From Paenilisteria newyorkensis (GTDB lineage Bacteria > Bacillota > Bacilli > Lactobacillales > Listeriaceae): DNA of 64,000 nucleotides. The number at the start of each line of letters is the position of its first letter. The stretch's first letter is position 1. This document shows positions 16,351 through 25,733 of the stretch, one piece after another. Both the position numbers and the translations under genes were made by a program. The stretch spans positions 372,001 to 436,000 of the forward strand of contig NZ_JNFB01000012.1 of assembly GCF_000766145.1 (NCBI RefSeq), written 5' to 3'. The notes under the pieces are model-generated. The model was not told where the DNA came from. It saw only the letters and a list, made by a program, of their open reading frames with translations, and did no database searches.

Positions 16351-16701
16351 TTGGCAAAAACTATGGAAAAAGTTGATATAGCAATAGGCGAACATGAGTT
16401 TGTAATTACAATTAAAAATAAGGAAATAGAAGCCTACAAAGATTTAATTAATAAAGTCAATATAAGCTTACAGCAAGCAACAGCATTTAAAGAAAGTATC
16501 GAATTGCTGAAAGATAATATTGAATTATTTCTAGGAGAAGGAACATTTGAAAAAGTGTTTAGTAGTTGCGAATACAGCATGCTAAAAACCATGAATATTA
16601 TGTTTGTAATTTTGGAGGCAGTTGGTAATAAGATTTTTGAAGATGAAACAGTAGAAATTCCAACAGAAGAAATGGTTGAAGGCGAAATTTTGCCAGAATA
16701 A
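16351..16701 (+). CDS. Tail protein between tube and chaperone genes, chaperone-like, 116 aa
   Basis: The start is TTG, preceded by GTAGGTGAA at normal spacing. The product is largely helical and acidic at the end. Small proteins at this location often take part in tail tube or tape measure assembly. I do not recognise a specific family. A terminator-like hairpin follows. Confidence 0.72.
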   Translation: MAKTMEKVDIAIGEHEFVITIKNKEIEAYKDLINKVNISLQQATAFKESIELLKDNIELFLGEGTFEKVFSSCEYSMLKTMNIMFVILEAVGNKIFEDETVEIPTEEMVEGEILPE

Positions 16702-16709
16702 ATACAATA

Positions 16710-16737
16710 AAGGCCTCCATTTGGGGGCTTTTTAAAT
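16710..16737 (+). terminator. Weak terminator-like hairpin between tail genes
   Basis: AAAGGCCTCC and GGGGGCTTTTT flank a short loop and end in a T tract. It lies inside the structural operon, so partial termination or attenuation of the downstream genes is more likely than a full stop. Confidence 0.5.
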
Positions 16738-16750
16738 TGGAGGAATTGTA

Positions 16751-17191
16751 ATGAAGATTGTTTTTAAGGATATAAATGACAAGGTAACAGCATCATATGA
16801 GAAGAAAAGAACCACAGCTCGAGATTGGTTAGAAGCGACATTGTTTCAGGAGAGGGCGGAACAAAGAAATAATAAAATGAATGAAGCTCTTCTTAAAATT
16901 AAAAGCAGAAGTGATTCAGAGGAGCCGCTTACCGATGATGATGTATCTGCAATTGATGCATCGTTTTCTAATAAAGATGTACGTGAAGGTGTACTTGATG
17001 GTATTGATTTCTTGGTTAAAATTTATGGGAAACAGTTTACTAAAGATGAGGCTTTAGATGGTTTGAGCCCAGATGAATATAATAACGCTGTCAACGATGC
17101 AATTGAATTTGCATTAGGTGGAAGTGGTACACAAGAGGAAGAAAAAAAGCCACGATCGGGTACAGCGAAGCAGCAAGACGAATTAAGTTGA
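16751..17191 (+). CDS. Tail assembly chaperone, gpG-like (short form)
   Basis: A 146-residue protein starting MKIVFKDINDKVTASYEKK, with the charged middle (DSEEPLTDDDVSAIDASFSN) typical of gpG chaperones that coat the tape measure. It lies immediately before the tape measure gene. The stop at 17189 can be bypassed by a -1 shift at a heptamer 40 bases upstream to give a gpGT-type product. Confidence 0.88.
   Translation: MKIVFKDINDKVTASYEKKRTTARDWLEATLFQERAEQRNNKMNEALLKIKSRSDSEEPLTDDDVSAIDASFSNKDVREGVLDGIDFLVKIYGKQFTKDEALDGLSPDEYNNAVNDAIEFALGGSGTQEEEKKPRSGTAKQQDELS
17143..17149 (+). other. -1 programmed frameshift heptamer (A AAA AAG)
   Basis: The zero frame reads GAA GAA AAA AAG CCA; the heptamer A AAA AAG is the canonical simultaneous-slippage sequence. 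After a -1 shift the frame continues GCC ACG ATC GGG and is open for 67 codons. This is the standard arrangement in the gpG/gpGT chaperone genes of siphophages, as in lambda. Confidence 0.88.
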
Positions 17192-17352
17192 TATATAAAC
17201 AATTAATTGATGTAGGTTACAAAATAAATGAAATTGACAATTTAGATATCGATGACATAGCTCTACTTGCAAATATCAGCACGATAAATGAAGAAGGATA
17301 TGGAAAAGATGATGTCGTACCATTTGACGTTGCATTTCCGATGTTCTTCTAA
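17149..17352 (+). CDS. Frameshift-encoded T domain of the tail chaperone (gpGT)
   Basis: This part lacks its own start and ribosome-binding site and is continuous with gpG after the -1 shift. It encodes about 67 residues ending in PFDVAFPMFF. In lambda the gpG and gpGT forms, in roughly 30:1 ratio, are both needed to assemble the tail. It stops 31 bases before the tape measure start. Confidence 0.85.
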   Translation, partial: ATIGYSEAARRIKLIYKQLIDVGYKINEIDNLDIDDIALLANISTINEEGYGKDDVVPFDVAFPMFF

Positions 17353-17383
17353 AGTCAAAAAGGTTAAAGTGGGTGAATAATAT

Positions 17384-20300
17384 ATGATGGGTAATGGTAA
17401 AATTGGTGATTTGGTTGCGACAGCTGGCTTGGACATAGATCCTTTTCAACAATCGGCAAGGGTGCTGAAAACTCAAGTAAGGTCGCTTGGCCAACAAATG
17501 AAAAGTGCAGAAGCAACATTTAAAGGCCAAGGTAATACAATTAATGGACTAAAGAACAAGTATCAAATCCTTGGGCAACAGATGAAAACATCCGAGGCTT
17601 TGGCTCAAAAAACACGTGCTGAGTACGAAAAACAAAGAAAAGCAGTAGGTGATTTGAGTACAGCTACGGACAAAGAGAAACAGTCGCTTCTGAAAGCTGA
17701 GGCGGCAATGCATCAAGCAGAAACAGGAGTAGAGCAGCTACGCCTAAAGCACAAAGCGCTTGAAAAAGACATCCTTTTGGCATCTAACGCCTTTGTTCAA
17801 CACGGTAAAAAAGCACAAGAGTTTGGTACGAAGATGCAGGGTGTTGGAAAGAACATCTCTAATGTTGGAATGGGTATTACAACTAAATTTTCAGCACCAA
17901 TTGGTGTGGGGATTGGATTAGCTGTGAAGGCAGCATCTGATTTTGAGAGTGCTTTCACAGGAGTGAAAAAAACAGTTGATGAAGTTGTAGGTAAGAATGG
18001 GCAAGTAACATACTCTTATCAAATGCTTGAAGATGGGATCCGGAACATGGCTAAGCAATTACCAGCTTCTGCGACAGAGATTTCAGCTGTTGCCGAGGCT
18101 GCAGGTCAATTAGGGATTCAGACCCCAAACGTGCTTTCATTTAGTAGAACCATGATTGATATGGGAGAATCTACAAACATGTCGAGCGAAACGGCAGCAA
18201 CATCACTAGCTCGTTTTGCTAATATCACTAAAATGAGACAAACGGATTTCGACAAGCTGGGATCTTCTATTGTTGATCTTGGAAATAATTTCGCCACAAC
18301 AGAATCTGATATTACAGAAATGGCTTTACGCCTAGGTGGTGCAGGTTCACAAATAGGTTTATCCCAGGCTGACATTGTAGGATTGTCGGCTGCTTTGAGT
18401 TCGGTTGGTATTGAGGCAGAAATGGGTGGTAGTGCTTTTTCTAAGGTTATGGTTAACATGAAGGTCGCTACTGAAACTGGATTAGACAAGGTAAAAGCGC
18501 TTGAAAGGGCTACTGGTATGACTCGGAGAGAATTAGAGCTACTTGCGAACCATGATAGTGATAGCTTTAAAGCAATAGCCATAGACATGGGTCTCACAAC
18601 AACAGAACTTAATAAAATGTTAAATGCGGGCAAGAACCTAGAAGGATTTAGTAAGGTTGCCGGTATGACTGGGGAAGAATTTAAACAAGCATTTGAAAAG
18701 GATGCTGTTGGTGCTATTGGCGCTTTTGTAAATGGTCTTGGTAACGCAGAAAAACATGGAACGTCTGCGATCGAATTATTAGACGAGATGGGGTTCTCAG
18801 AAGTCCGTTTACGTGATAGCTTGCTTCGTGCTGGTAATGCAAGTGAGTTATTCGGTAATGCAGTACAAACATCTAACAAGGCTTGGAAAGAAAATTCAGC
18901 ACTTACGAATGAGGCCACAAAACGTTACAAGACATTTGATTCACAACTTAAGATTTTTAAAAATAAGATTACTGATATTGCTATTGATATCGGTGGGCCG
19001 TTTATGAAAGCTATGAACAGCGCTCTTAAAGCGGCAGAACCGTTTTTAGATAATGTTAAAGCAACTGCTAAAGCATTTTCAGAAGCATCACCTGCTACGC
19101 AAAAGTTTATTGTTAACCTTGGATTGGCGGCTGTTGCGCTTGGTCCCTTGACCTTAGGTATGGGTAAATTAATTGGTGCCGGTGGAACTATTTTTTCTAC
19201 AGTCGGAAAGGTTAGTCAAGGGATTGGCAGACTTTCTGTTCAAATGCGACTAGGGAAAACGAGTGCTGATTTATTGACTGCGGGAGCGAAGAATACGGGC
19301 ACAGGGTTGGCTGTTGCAACCAGAGGTGCTAGCTTATTTGGCTTAGCATTAAATCCTTTAGGGATTACAATTGGCGCTGTTACAGTCGCATTAGTTGGTG
19401 GATATGCGGCTTGGAAAATTTGGGGCGAGAAAGCTTATGATTCCGCCCAAAGAACAAAAAAGTGGGGAACAGATGTCGGCGTGAGTGCTGATGAAGCATT
19501 AACAAAAGTATCAAGATTTTCTGATGATGGTCGTGTAGCGATTGCTACATTTGATCAAGATTCAAAGAAAAATGCTGAATCAATTAAAATTGCTTATCAG
19601 GGTATAGCTAAGGTTATTAATTCTAGCATTGATGATTCTATCAAGGCTTTGAAAAAGTCCTACGAAGGATTAGATCCAGAGATGAAGGCTTTCTGGGAAA
19701 AATCAGTTAAAGAGGCTGAAAAAGGAGCAGAAGAGCAAAAGAAAGTAGTAAAAGAACAAGCGGATGCAGCTTACAACATTGCGAAAAATGTTTCTGAAAA
19801 TAATAGAAAAATGACAAAAACAGAACAAACTATGCTGGGGAATATTAATTCGGCATTGCTTGATGAACATATTAAAGCATTAAAATTATCAGCTTCTCAA
19901 GAAAAAAATATAAAGGCTGCCTTATATAGTGATATTTCTCAAATGACGAAAGATCAATCAGGAGAGAATGCAAGCAGGGTTTCAATAGCCGCTAAAAAAG
20001 AAGTAGAGATTTTTAAACAGAAGACAAAAGACATTGAGAGGTTGTATGAAGAAACAGGAAATTATGAAGCATATCAAGCATCTCTAAAATCATTAGATTC
20101 AAAACATAATACTACATTATCAGCAATGATGACAAGATGGGTGGAGCTTGCGAGAGCAAGTGGAACCTCAGAGAATATGATTGAAGGTTATTTAGAATCC
20201 ATGGGTCTAAGTTTGAGCAAATTAGACAAAGCCTCAAAAGATGCTGCAAATGGAACGGAAGCAAATTTAGGGATACTTTCTTCAGCGGCTGGCAAGGCTG

Positions 20301-22819
20301 ACCTAGCATGGAACCAGATGATACTTGATCCCAAAACAGGTGAAGTAAGAACAAATGCACTGCCTGAAATTGCGAAGGCAATGAAATCTAAAGCAGGTTG
20401 GGATAACTTAAAATTCATTATGAAGGAAGCTAAATTAAATTCAAATGCGAAATTGATTATAGCGGAAGCCGCAATTTCTTCTGGAAAATGGAACGAAATG
20501 ACTTGGACCGAAAAGAAGGCTTTAATTGAAAATAACAGTGCAGCTGCAGTTGTTCAAGCGTTAGAAGATAACAAGAAATGGAATACTCTCACATTTGAGC
20601 AAAAAAGCGCTATATTAAAGAGTAACTCGCCTGAGACATTGAATGATGTAATGATCCAATTTGATTTGTGGAAAAATGTCCCCTGGGATGCGAATAAAAA
20701 GAAAGCTGTATTAGAAACCAATGCCCCGGAAACCTTGAAAACATCGCTTGAAGTAAATAATAGATGGACACAGTTACCTTGGATGAAGAAAAACATGCTA
20801 ACTGGTACAAATGCAAAAGAAACTTTTGATTCTGTTACACGAACACAAAAATATTTTAACAACTCATGGTGGACGACAAAAGCGGCTAATGTAAACACCA
20901 ATGCTGACTATACAAGTAGTATTTTAAGTCGACTTTTATCTGATTGGGGAAGAATACCAAACAGGGATCAAAAGATATTAGAAATTGCATATAGAACAAG
21001 TGGCAAAGCGCCATCTGGACCGCAAGGGTTTGCTACAGGAACACCATTTCATCCAGGTGGGCTAGCAATGGTAAATGACGCCAAAGGAAGGCATTACAGA
21101 GAATTAATTACTACGCCGAGTGGTTCTTCGTATGTTCCTGAGGGGCGGAATGTTATTCTCAATTTAGAAAGAGGTACTCAAATTTTGCGAGGTGACAAAA
21201 CAAGTAAGTTGTTGAGAGGAATACCCAGATACGCTAAAGGTACAAAAAAAGCTAATGCATACTCAACAAAAGTAACTAACATGATCGCTGATGCTGGCCT
21301 AGACTATAGAACAGCTTCTATTTCAGCTAAAGCGTATATAGAGCGATTAAAACAAATTAATCAACAATATAAGCTAAATGCTACGCAATCAAGAAAAATT
21401 CAGACAAATATTGCTTCAACAAACAAAGCAATGGTACAAGCAAGTAAAAATGCTGTAAAAGCTAATGAAGCGACGACGAAGAAGATTCAAGCAAATTACA
21501 CTAAAAATGTGAATACCAAAATCGCTGATCTAGGTGCTGATTACAAGACTGGTACTATCAGTGCTCAAACGTATATCACAAAATTAAAGCAGATTAATAA
21601 ACAGTACCGATTAAACTCGGACCAAGCACGAAATATCAAACTAAATATTTCAGCTGCGACAAAGCAAATAGCGGCACAAAATACGAAGCTCAATAAATCT
21701 ATTCAAACGTCCACTGACAAGTATTTCAAGCAAGTAGACGCGATAAATAAAAAAACGAGAGATAGCATAACTGAGGCTAGTAATAATTACAAGGAAGCCT
21801 TAAAAAGCAATCAAGAAGCTGCTTATAAACAATCGGGTTTATTTGATCGAGTCTCTAAAACTTCATATGATGGCACCGGATTATTATTCAATTTAAAGAC
21901 GCAAACAGAACAACAAAAAGAATTTATGGCATCAATAAATAAATTGAAGAGTAGAAAAGCAGATAAAAAATTGATTGAAGAACTTTTACAAGAAGGCCTA
22001 GGGGCAACCGGAGAAATTACAGCAATCGCCAATCTATCTAATGCGGATTTAAAAGCATATCAAGCAGAATGGACAAAAAAACACAATAATGCTAATAAAA
22101 TTGGGCTCGAATTGTCTGCAGGTGAGAAGGCCGCAATGGATAAAGCGATAAATGATGCTAAGAAAAAGGCAAGCACAGATTTAGCAAGCGCAAGAAACAG
22201 CTGGTTAAAGGAACTGGACAAAGCAAAGCAATTTAAAAACGCTGGTTCTATTCTAGGAAAACAGACTGTTTCTGGTATTATTTCTGGTTTCAAAGCTATG
22301 AATGGGCCGTTAAAAAAAGAATCGGATTATATTGCTAAAACGATTGAAAATACGATTAAATCACGATTGAAAATACATTCGCCATCGCGATTAATGGATG
22401 AAGAAGTTGGCCGACAAGTTCCAGCTGGAATTGGAGTTGGAATGATTCGAAATGTTGGGGCTATTATTAAGCCTATTGATCAAACGAAGAATTTATTAAC
22501 TAAGTCATTTGATGGAATGGCTTATTCAGTTTCTCCAAAAATGGATTTACTGAATTCAAAAGGAATGCAATTACTATCAAATTTAGATGTAACCGATCCA
22601 GTCGCTGTTAGTAAGGTATCCAATACCCAGAATGTCATTGATTTAGATGAACTGATTAAATCTATTGAACAGGGTAATGCCCAGCAGAACGTCTTGCTAG
22701 CCGGAGTTATTCAAGCTATTTCTAAGCTTGTAATGGATAAAGACAGCATGTTGAAATACACAAATGACAAACAAGGCGCTGACACAAATATGTCAATCTT
22801 CGAATTGGGGGGACTATAA
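17384..22819 (+). CDS. Tape measure protein, 1,811 aa
   Basis: By far the largest gene of the phage, in the expected place after the chaperones. The N-terminus (about 30-150) is coiled coil; Gly/Ala-rich hydrophobic segments around residues 170-190 and 640-680 could insert into membranes. FATGTPFHPGGLAMVNDAKG near 1220 is a common tape measure element. Two further repeat families are visible: a Trp/Asn-rich unit around 1040-1170 and a roughly 75-residue unit repeated twice from about 1295. The protein sets tail length (very roughly 1.5 angstrom per residue) and helps DNA entry. It is followed directly by the distal tail gene. Confidence 0.95.
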   Translation: MMGNGKIGDLVATAGLDIDPFQQSARVLKTQVRSLGQQMKSAEATFKGQGNTINGLKNKYQILGQQMKTSEALAQKTRAEYEKQRKAVGDLSTATDKEKQSLLKAEAAMHQAETGVEQLRLKHKALEKDILLASNAFVQHGKKAQEFGTKMQGVGKNISNVGMGITTKFSAPIGVGIGLAVKAASDFESAFTGVKKTVDEVVGKNGQVTYSYQMLEDGIRNMAKQLPASATEISAVAEAAGQLGIQTPNVLSFSRTMIDMGESTNMSSETAATSLARFANITKMRQTDFDKLGSSIVDLGNNFATTESDITEMALRLGGAGSQIGLSQADIVGLSAALSSVGIEAEMGGSAFSKVMVNMKVATETGLDKVKALERATGMTRRELELLANHDSDSFKAIAIDMGLTTTELNKMLNAGKNLEGFSKVAGMTGEEFKQAFEKDAVGAIGAFVNGLGNAEKHGTSAIELLDEMGFSEVRLRDSLLRAGNASELFGNAVQTSNKAWKENSALTNEATKRYKTFDSQLKIFKNKITDIAIDIGGPFMKAMNSALKAAEPFLDNVKATAKAFSEASPATQKFIVNLGLAAVALGPLTLGMGKLIGAGGTIFSTVGKVSQGIGRLSVQMRLGKTSADLLTAGAKNTGTGLAVATRGASLFGLALNPLGITIGAVTVALVGGYAAWKIWGEKAYDSAQRTKKWGTDVGVSADEALTKVSRFSDDGRVAIATFDQDSKKNAESIKIAYQGIAKVINSSIDDSIKALKKSYEGLDPEMKAFWEKSVKEAEKGAEEQKKVVKEQADAAYNIAKNVSENNRKMTKTEQTMLGNINSALLDEHIKALKLSASQEKNIKAALYSDISQMTKDQSGENASRVSIAAKKEVEIFKQKTKDIERLYEETGNYEAYQASLKSLDSKHNTTLSAMMTRWVELARASGTSENMIEGYLESMGLSLSKLDKASKDAANGTEANLGILSSAAGKADLAWNQMILDPKTGEVRTNALPEIAKAMKSKAGWDNLKFIMKEAKLNSNAKLIIAEAAISSGKWNEMTWTEKKALIENNSAAAVVQALEDNKKWNTLTFEQKSAILKSNSPETLNDVMIQFDLWKNVPWDANKKKAVLETNAPETLKTSLEVNNRWTQLPWMKKNMLTGTNAKETFDSVTRTQKYFNNSWWTTKAANVNTNADYTSSILSRLLSDWGRIPNRDQKILEIAYRTSGKAPSGPQGFATGTPFHPGGLAMVNDAKGRHYRELITTPSGSSYVPEGRNVILNLERGTQILRGDKTSKLLRGIPRYAKGTKKANAYSTKVTNMIADAGLDYRTASISAKAYIERLKQINQQYKLNATQSRKIQTNIASTNKAMVQASKNAVKANEATTKKIQANYTKNVNTKIADLGADYKTGTISAQTYITKLKQINKQYRLNSDQARNIKLNISAATKQIAAQNTKLNKSIQTSTDKYFKQVDAINKKTRDSITEASNNYKEALKSNQEAAYKQSGLFDRVSKTSYDGTGLLFNLKTQTEQQKEFMASINKLKSRKADKKLIEELLQEGLGATGEITAIANLSNADLKAYQAEWTKKHNNANKIGLELSAGEKAAMDKAINDAKKKASTDLASARNSWLKELDKAKQFKNAGSILGKQTVSGIISGFKAMNGPLKKESDYIAKTIENTIKSRLKIHSPSRLMDEEVGRQVPAGIGVGMIRNVGAIIKPIDQTKNLLTKSFDGMAYSVSPKMDLLNSKGMQLLSNLDVTDPVAVSKVSNTQNVIDLDELIKSIEQGNAQQNVLLAGVIQAISKLVMDKDSMLKYTNDKQGADTNMSIFELGGL

Positions 22820-22821
22820 TC

Positions 22822-23682
22822 ATGAATGAGATGTACATTTATAAGCCGGATACAGGAGAACAGATTACAGTTAGCAAAGATACTATTGGAGTCGATTTTT
22901 TGAGTCATTTACTTTCGTCCCCCGAAGTTGAAACTGAATTTATCAATTTAGCAGGACATGATGGCATGATTGACACGGATGGAACTTTTGAAAGTAGGAA
23001 AATAATTTGTCATTTCGTAACCCAAGCCAAGGATCTTCATGATTTTTATTTAAAACAGCAAGAAGTTTATGGGCTGTTCTTTGATAGGAAAGGGTACTAT
23101 ATTCGTTTTAAAAGAATGCCAGGTATTCAATACATGGTTAAACCACTGCCTTTTGATATTACAAAAGCAAATTTTAAAACGGGTAAATTTGATATTGAAT
23201 TTAATGTTTTTCGAGGATATGGAGAAAGTATTGGCACCACTTTGTCTCCGTTTACTACGGATTCTGAATTGTGGCAGACAGGGCAAGGTCTTATAGGGAC
23301 TGAATTTGAGTATTCTTTTGCAACTAATAGATTCAAGGTATTCAATGCAGGGGATTTTGATGTTAATCCGAATTTCCATGACTTACTCATTACAATTACC
23401 GGTAAAAGTGAAAACGGGCTAAGACCAGATGATTTTGCTTCCAATACAGGCGGAATGCAACTATACAATCAGACTACAGGCGATCGTTTCATTTACTATC
23501 CGGCATTAAATGAAGGGGAAGTGTTAACGATTGACGGTGTCTATCCAAAGCTAAACGGTATTGAATCAGGTAGGTCAACGAATCATGAACTTATTTCCTT
23601 GAGAAAAGGATGGAATGCATTTGAAATATTAAATGCAAGCAGATTGAACGTATCGTTCGATTTTCCGTTCTTATATAAGTAG
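22822..23682 (+). CDS. Distal tail protein (Dit)
   Basis: The protein (286 aa) has the Dit pattern: an N-terminal ring domain with SSPEVETEFINLAGHDGMIDTDGTF, then QAKDLHDFYLKQQEVYGLFF, and a C-terminal galectin-like region. Dit forms the hexameric hub that joins the tail tube to the baseplate. It sits between the tape measure and Tal genes as usual. GGGGGGACT precedes its ATG. Confidence 0.93.
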   Translation: MNEMYIYKPDTGEQITVSKDTIGVDFLSHLLSSPEVETEFINLAGHDGMIDTDGTFESRKIICHFVTQAKDLHDFYLKQQEVYGLFFDRKGYYIRFKRMPGIQYMVKPLPFDITKANFKTGKFDIEFNVFRGYGESIGTTLSPFTTDSELWQTGQGLIGTEFEYSFATNRFKVFNAGDFDVNPNFHDLLITITGKSENGLRPDDFASNTGGMQLYNQTTGDRFIYYPALNEGEVLTIDGVYPKLNGIESGRSTNHELISLRKGWNAFEILNASRLNVSFDFPFLYK

Positions 23683-24708
23683 GTGATTAAGCTGAAAAAT
23701 GTAGTGATCCAAGATTTTGATAACAATTACGCTGAGATATTGACAGATTTTGATAGGTCGAATTTTCAAGAAGAGTGGCAAGAGAATACTAGTTGGCAAT
23801 TAAAATTGTCGGTAACGAAAACACGAAAAAATAAGTTTACTTTTGACCTTATTAATTTTGAGAGTTCTGTTCTTTTTGATAATCAAGAGTTTGTAATTAA
23901 GCAAATGAATCATAACTTTAATGGCATGCGACAAACAAAGGAAGTAACGGCGGTCCATATTATGTACACGATGCAATATGATTTTCAATATGACGTCATA
24001 TCTGGAAAGAAAACGATAGCACAATTATTGCACCATATTTTTGATAAAAACACACTAGGGTTTACCTGGACAACTGTTGGAACGTTCCCGAGTGTTGAGC
24101 AAGAGAACTTTGGTAACGCCAATCTTTTGGACCTAGTAAACGAGGTTTTAAATGATTATTTTGCAGTTATTATTGCTGACAAGAAACACTTGGTATTTTA
24201 TGCGAAAAGTGAATATGGGATTAAGACAGAGAACACAATACGATACAACTATAATACGGATGAATTTACACTAGATTGTGACACGACAAATTTAAGAACA
24301 GAGATACGGGGAATAATGTCGGGGTACTTCCCACCAGTGATTTATCGTAATCAAGCAGCCTTCGAAAGATGGGGACTCAGAATAGCGGCGCCTGTTGAGG
24401 ATGAACGCTACTCTGATAACAATAGCATGCTCATTCGTTTAGAAAGAGAACTACAATATTATCCGGCCATTTCATGCAGTGTAGTTATGAAACTACCATA
24501 TCAGGTAGAGAAGGGTGACTACGTTATTATCGTGCATACAGAGCTAGATATGAAATTAGATGTACAACTCGTTGGCTATATTAAATATCCTTTAGTTAAA
24601 AGTAAGCCCCCAGAACTAACTTTTTCTAATGCTAAAAAAGACATGATCAATATTCAGCGAGATATTTTAAAAGTAATTAAGAAATTGAAGAAAGGAGCTT
24701 CCAAATGA
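23683..24708 (+). CDS. Tail-associated hub protein (Tal), N-terminal gp27-like part only
   Basis: The start is GTG after TAGGTGATT. The N-terminal domain with ENTSWQLKLSVTKTRKNKF and FVIKQMNHNF matches the gp27-like fold of phage tail-endopeptidase proteins. At 341 residues no separate peptidase or lysozyme domain is seen, so this is the short form: structural hub at the tail tip that opens on host contact. It overlaps the next gene by four bases. Confidence 0.9.
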   Translation: MIKLKNVVIQDFDNNYAEILTDFDRSNFQEEWQENTSWQLKLSVTKTRKNKFTFDLINFESSVLFDNQEFVIKQMNHNFNGMRQTKEVTAVHIMYTMQYDFQYDVISGKKTIAQLLHHIFDKNTLGFTWTTVGTFPSVEQENFGNANLLDLVNEVLNDYFAVIIADKKHLVFYAKSEYGIKTENTIRYNYNTDEFTLDCDTTNLRTEIRGIMSGYFPPVIYRNQAAFERWGLRIAAPVEDERYSDNNSMLIRLERELQYYPAISCSVVMKLPYQVEKGDYVIIVHTELDMKLDVQLVGYIKYPLVKSKPPELTFSNAKKDMINIQRDILKVIKKLKKGASK

Positions 24709-25733
24709 GTGAATTAAAGAAATGGGAGAATAACGCATTAAACGATAGCAATTTTAGGCAAGTGTTTAATGGAAATGTAGACGTTTTAAATAATCGTCTG
24801 TTGGACTTAATGAAGTATGACTCATATACGAAATCTCGAATTGATAATTTAATTTTAAATGTGTCGGGAAATGATATAACAGAAGTTGTCGATGCAAGGA
24901 CCAGTTTAAATGGTACTATTCATCCTACGTTAAGTAGTAGATTAACCGTTTTTGAACAGGCAATGGCCAATCTACTAGCGGAGATGAATACACGTATGGC
25001 TGTTTATGAACAGACTAACCGAGAGTTAGAGGCTCAACTAAAAGCCATTTATGGTGCAGCTGAGGCTAATTTGGAACTTTATGTTGATGCGAGTAAAGGG
25101 AATGATACGACCGGAACAGGTGCCTTAGATGCGCCATTTAAAACAATCAACAAAGCAGTCCAACAAATTCCGCGAGCCATGAATAGCAGTGCTGTGTATA
25201 TAAATATTGTACCAGGGACTTATAATGAGGATGTTTATATACGAGATAAGCAGATAAGTGCAATTTTCATTAGAGGAACAAATAGCGCTTCTGTAGAACC
25301 TTCAAAAAGTCAAACAGGCGTTTTTGTTCGTCATATTAATTTTCAAGATTGCTTAGGTTACCTTTCTATTGTCGGATTGAACCAAATAAATGCCGACCAA
25401 ACTCCACAAAAGAAAGGAACGTTTGTATTTACAAGATGTGGCTATGCGAGTGTAGGATTGTGTAGGTTTGATGACAGTAAGGCTAAAACGAACCTAGTAC
25501 CTGCGATTGTTATTGATTCAGGAAAAGGTGGAGCGCATAGTAGTTATTTTTTGAATCAATATGCAGCGCAAATTGATCAGTATACTTCACATTCCAACTT
25601 TCCTTATACAAACACGGGGGCAGGGAACACCTATGGGGTTATTTCAGATGCGTCGATTGTGCAAATAAATCCCCCATTTAAGGTTGAGGCTACTACTCAA
25701 ACTCTTACTAAGAACGGAGGTATGTTAGTCTAA
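24705..25733 (+). CDS. Baseplate/tail fibre protein with right-handed beta-helix (pectin-lyase-like)
   Basis: Residues 1-120 include coiled-coil segments that likely trimerise. From about 125 the sequence reads YVDASKGNDTTGTGALDAPFKTINKAVQQIP, the classic start of a parallel beta-helix with pectate-lyase-like repeats. It continues with VYINIVPGTYNEDVYI. Such proteins bind or cleave cell-surface polysaccharide. It probably contacts wall teichoic acid, which I infer from the host type. The next gene starts inside its stop codon. Confidence 0.85.
   Translation: MSELKKWENNALNDSNFRQVFNGNVDVLNNRLLDLMKYDSYTKSRIDNLILNVSGNDITEVVDARTSLNGTIHPTLSSRLTVFEQAMANLLAEMNTRMAVYEQTNRELEAQLKAIYGAAEANLELYVDASKGNDTTGTGALDAPFKTINKAVQQIPRAMNSSAVYINIVPGTYNEDVYIRDKQISAIFIRGTNSASVEPSKSQTGVFVRHINFQDCLGYLSIVGLNQINADQTPQKKGTFVFTRCGYASVGLCRFDDSKAKTNLVPAIVIDSGKGGAHSSYFLNQYAAQIDQYTSHSNFPYTNTGAGNTYGVISDASIVQINPPFKVEATTQTLTKNGGMLV

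Noticed and set aside
18118-18918. A 266-codon minus-strand frame within the tape measure gene
   Set aside because: Composition (many Ser, Leu and Pro) and lack of a start signal are those of an antisense shadow.
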